Assembly (NCBI GenBank): GCA_963082975.1
Contig: OY720349.1
Span: forward strand, 68,632,501 to 68,696,500
DNA length: 64,000 nt
From: Labia minor
Lineage: Eukaryota > Arthropoda > Insecta > Dermaptera > Spongiphoridae
Direction of reading: 5' to 3'
Every line of letters starts with the position of its first letter. The first letter of the stretch is position 1. This document shows positions 61,691 to 64,000 of this stretch, piece after piece. The translations under genes were made by a program, and so were the position numbers. The notes beneath the pieces are model-generated. The model worked only from the letters and a program-made list of their open reading frames with translations. It did no database searches and was not told the origin of the DNA.

Positions 61691-64000
61691 AACAAAAAAT
61701 AAATATATTAATATATTACTTAAAAAAAAAGTCCATTTATAAACTAACAGGGAAATTATTATTCTAGTGTTTATATATATATATATATATATATATTCTT
61801 TTATATCTCGAGATAATTTTATTTGAATAAAATATATATTTATTTAAAAAAATAAAGTAAATGGAATTTTATTTTTATAACTTTAATCCAACTTGAAAAT
61901 TAACATTCGTAAAATAAAATAAAAATAAAAAAAAAAATTATAAATATATACAATATAAGAATAAAAAAAAAGTTTACTGTTGTCATTTCGCACATTATCT
62001 TTTATAATTAGTGAAATTAAAACAAAGCTATTAAATTAGACAACTTTTGGGCCCCATTTTTTATTGCACATTATATTTATGACCCATGGAGTATGTGTTT
62101 TTATGCATCTTAATTATTTACAATTAAAGTTTTAACCCAGATTTATTTGCTATTTGATCTTGTTTTAATATCCGACCCTGAAGTGAAAAAAAATTCCAAC
62201 TTTTTTTTTTTCTTCTTTTTAATTAAAAATATAAAGTTGAAATAAATCATTAGAGAAAAAATTACATTGAGAATGAATAAATATATTTAAGAAATTCTTA
62301 AAAAGTTTATTTTTATTATTTATTATATATGATAGTTTATAATGAATTGTAGTGAAGAGAGACAGAAAGGTATTCATTTCAAAAAACAATATTAAACGAT
62401 TTTTAAAAAAAATTAAATGAAAATAATATTTTATTAAATGAATAATTACTTCTAGATAAAATAGATAATAGAGTCAAATATATAATTTATGTAAATTAAA
62501 TAATATTCCTGTTTCCAATAAGCATATTTTGGGTTTTTCATCATAGAGGATGGGAAGTTATTATCTTCATAAGTGTTAACACATTATAAAACAATGTGAA
62601 GAACACACAAATACATATATTCTATTCTATAATACGACTCCCTTATTGAGATTTGAAAAAAAAAAACAATACTCAAGGGCATTTTATCTTTTGATATGTT
62701 TAAGAGAGTAGCCTACTAGAAATATTATCAAAATATGTCTATTTAATTAAATATTTTATTTGAAGATAATTATAAATTATCGGTAAATATATAAGTTAGA
62801 GATAATATCAGAGTTGATCAAGTATGGGAATAGAAATGATATGATAGCGAAAGAAAGAAGAATAAACACATTTAGATTAAAAATAGTCGGGAATATATAA
62901 ACTTTGCACGGATTGGAACTAAAGCGACGGTGTGGAAGAACCAACCCTATCCATTCCACCACTGCCCTTAAAAAAGGAAAGAAAGAAGAGGAGGGAGAGA
63001 GAGAATGAAAGAAACAAAAGAAAACAGATGAGAGAATGAAGGGTGGTCTTCTGGAGCGTGTTTGTGCAAGAAGTGTCTCGGTATGTGCGGGTACGCCAGC
63101 CTTCTTGGGCCAGCGAACAAAAGGGCCGTAAGGCAACGGAAAGCCCTGCCAACCCGTGGCCCATTGTGCACACCGATAAAATACTGTTAATTTGTTACGA
63201 AAATAATAGTAGGAAAAAAAATGTCTCTCTTTATGACAGCCGAATTTAAAATGATATTAATTATTCAGGTTGACGGAAAGGGCTAAAGTTCTTTTGCGCG
63301 TGCCAATTAGATATTTAGCCCCGAGCTTACTGTCCTCGGGAGGTGTAAAGTAGATGGGGGAAGGTAGAGGGGATGGAGGGTAAACTAAGTGCATCATTAA
63401 TCTTAACTTGACTATCGTCCTGCATAATGGAAAGTACTCCAACCACCTCATATATTATGCGGGAATTTCTTCAGTGTAAAAAAAATAAATAGATAATAGT
63501 AGCAGAGTTTAGCTATTTTTATGGCGGAAGAGTGAAAGGAGAGAAGGAAAAAAAAAAACTAAGTGGATAATTTGATTTTTCAATTAAATGAAAATAGATG
63601 AAGAGACCTTTTAAAGTAAAAAATTAAATTATGTTTAAATTACATAAGGTTCAAGATTTATGAATGTGAAAATTTTAATAATCACAGTATTTAAGTGCAA
63701 TCATGTGGATTAAAAAATCGCAAAACAATAATTAGTTAAAAATTAGATTTAACGATGCAAATTTTCATTTTATTTTATCTGAAAAAACTAAATCCAAATT
63801 AAAAAAAAAAAAGCAAATCCCTAAATATATACATATTTAATAATGATAATTTAAATTTAAACATTTTACAAGCTAACTTCTGTGATGAATATAAGTAAAA
63901 TTAGTATTTCGAAAAAATGTCAATTTGTCTAGTCCTCAACACAATCATATATCGCCCCCATTTCTCTAGAATCTCTCTTCCCATTCTCTTTGTTTCATTC
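61691..64000. other. AT-rich DNA with an island at about 62900-63460
   Basis: The island has mutually overlapping minus-strand frames (67-119 codons) with no recognised motif. No RRM1-type exon was found up to the window edge. Confidence 0.45.

Larger units (their letters stand above)
24192..64000 (-). other. Intron upstream of the RRM2 exon (partial, at least 39.8 kb)
   Basis: No RRM1 or RRM2-start exon was recognised right of the exon, so this is inferred to be a single very long intron continuing past the window. It contains the ratchet-point candidate at 57288, Helitron-like, MITE and SINE insertions and about twenty GC-richer islands. Confidence 0.6.

Noticed and set aside
62777-63173. 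119-, 84- and 67-codon minus-strand frames considered as a possible RRM1 exon
   Set aside because: None contains RNP1 or RNP2-like motifs; all three overlap in different registers within a GC-richer island.
1-64000. CRISPR arrays, operons, bacterial promoters or defence systems
   Set aside because: The sequence is eukaryotic intronic DNA; direct repeats seen are tandem or transposon-derived, with no spaced repeat-spacer pattern.

Overview
The window is very AT-rich eukaryotic DNA (roughly three quarters A+T by eye). It is full of microsatellites, homopolymer tracts and fossil transposons and has almost no protein-coding sequence. It reads as the inside of one large protein-coding gene on the minus strand of an invertebrate, most likely an arthropod. 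The anchor is one 76-nt internal exon at 24116-24191, minus strand, with consensus splice sites on both sides. Its 25 complete codons are the RNP1 half of the second RRM of a TIA-1/TIAR-type RNA-binding protein, and the residues look more like insect Rox8 than vertebrate TIA1. No neighbouring exon was found, so the flanking introns are at least about 24.1 kb (3' side, 1-24115) and 39.8 kb (5' side, 24192-64000). The species cannot be fixed from the sequence alone.

The 5' intron contains a near-ideal recursive splice site (ratchet point) at 57287/57288 on the minus strand: a pyrimidine tract and CAG directly abutting GTAAGT. A second donor-like GTAAGG lies 53 nt downstream, where a recursive-splicing exon would end. 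This is probably the most interesting functional signal in the window.

The largest discrete element is a complete 3.3-kb hAT transposon (16978-20303) with an 8-bp target duplication, near-matching terminal inverted repeats and a BED-finger transposase (18059-19917). The transposase is broken by one frameshift at a run of five G. A 24-bp inverted repeat straddles its stop codon.

Other mobile DNA comprises four copies of an interspersed family here called R1 (3755-4384, 4728-5182, 22881-23190, 60835-61690); a tRNA-derived SINE nested inside one of them (61150-61400); a TA-flanked inverted-repeat transposon (6523-7857); a decayed LINE reverse-transcriptase tail (15926-16170); Helitron-like elements (50336-50763, plus weaker ones at 31262, 43758 and 48269); a 211-bp MITE (56624-56834); and an inverted-orientation pair of an unclassified repeat, R3 (34995-35470 and 50100-50335).

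Between these, islands of more balanced base composition (150-750 bp) recur every 1-3 kb. They have no convincing reading frame and are candidates for conserved non-coding or regulatory DNA. No tRNA, rRNA, CRISPR array or bacterial-type operon structure is present.
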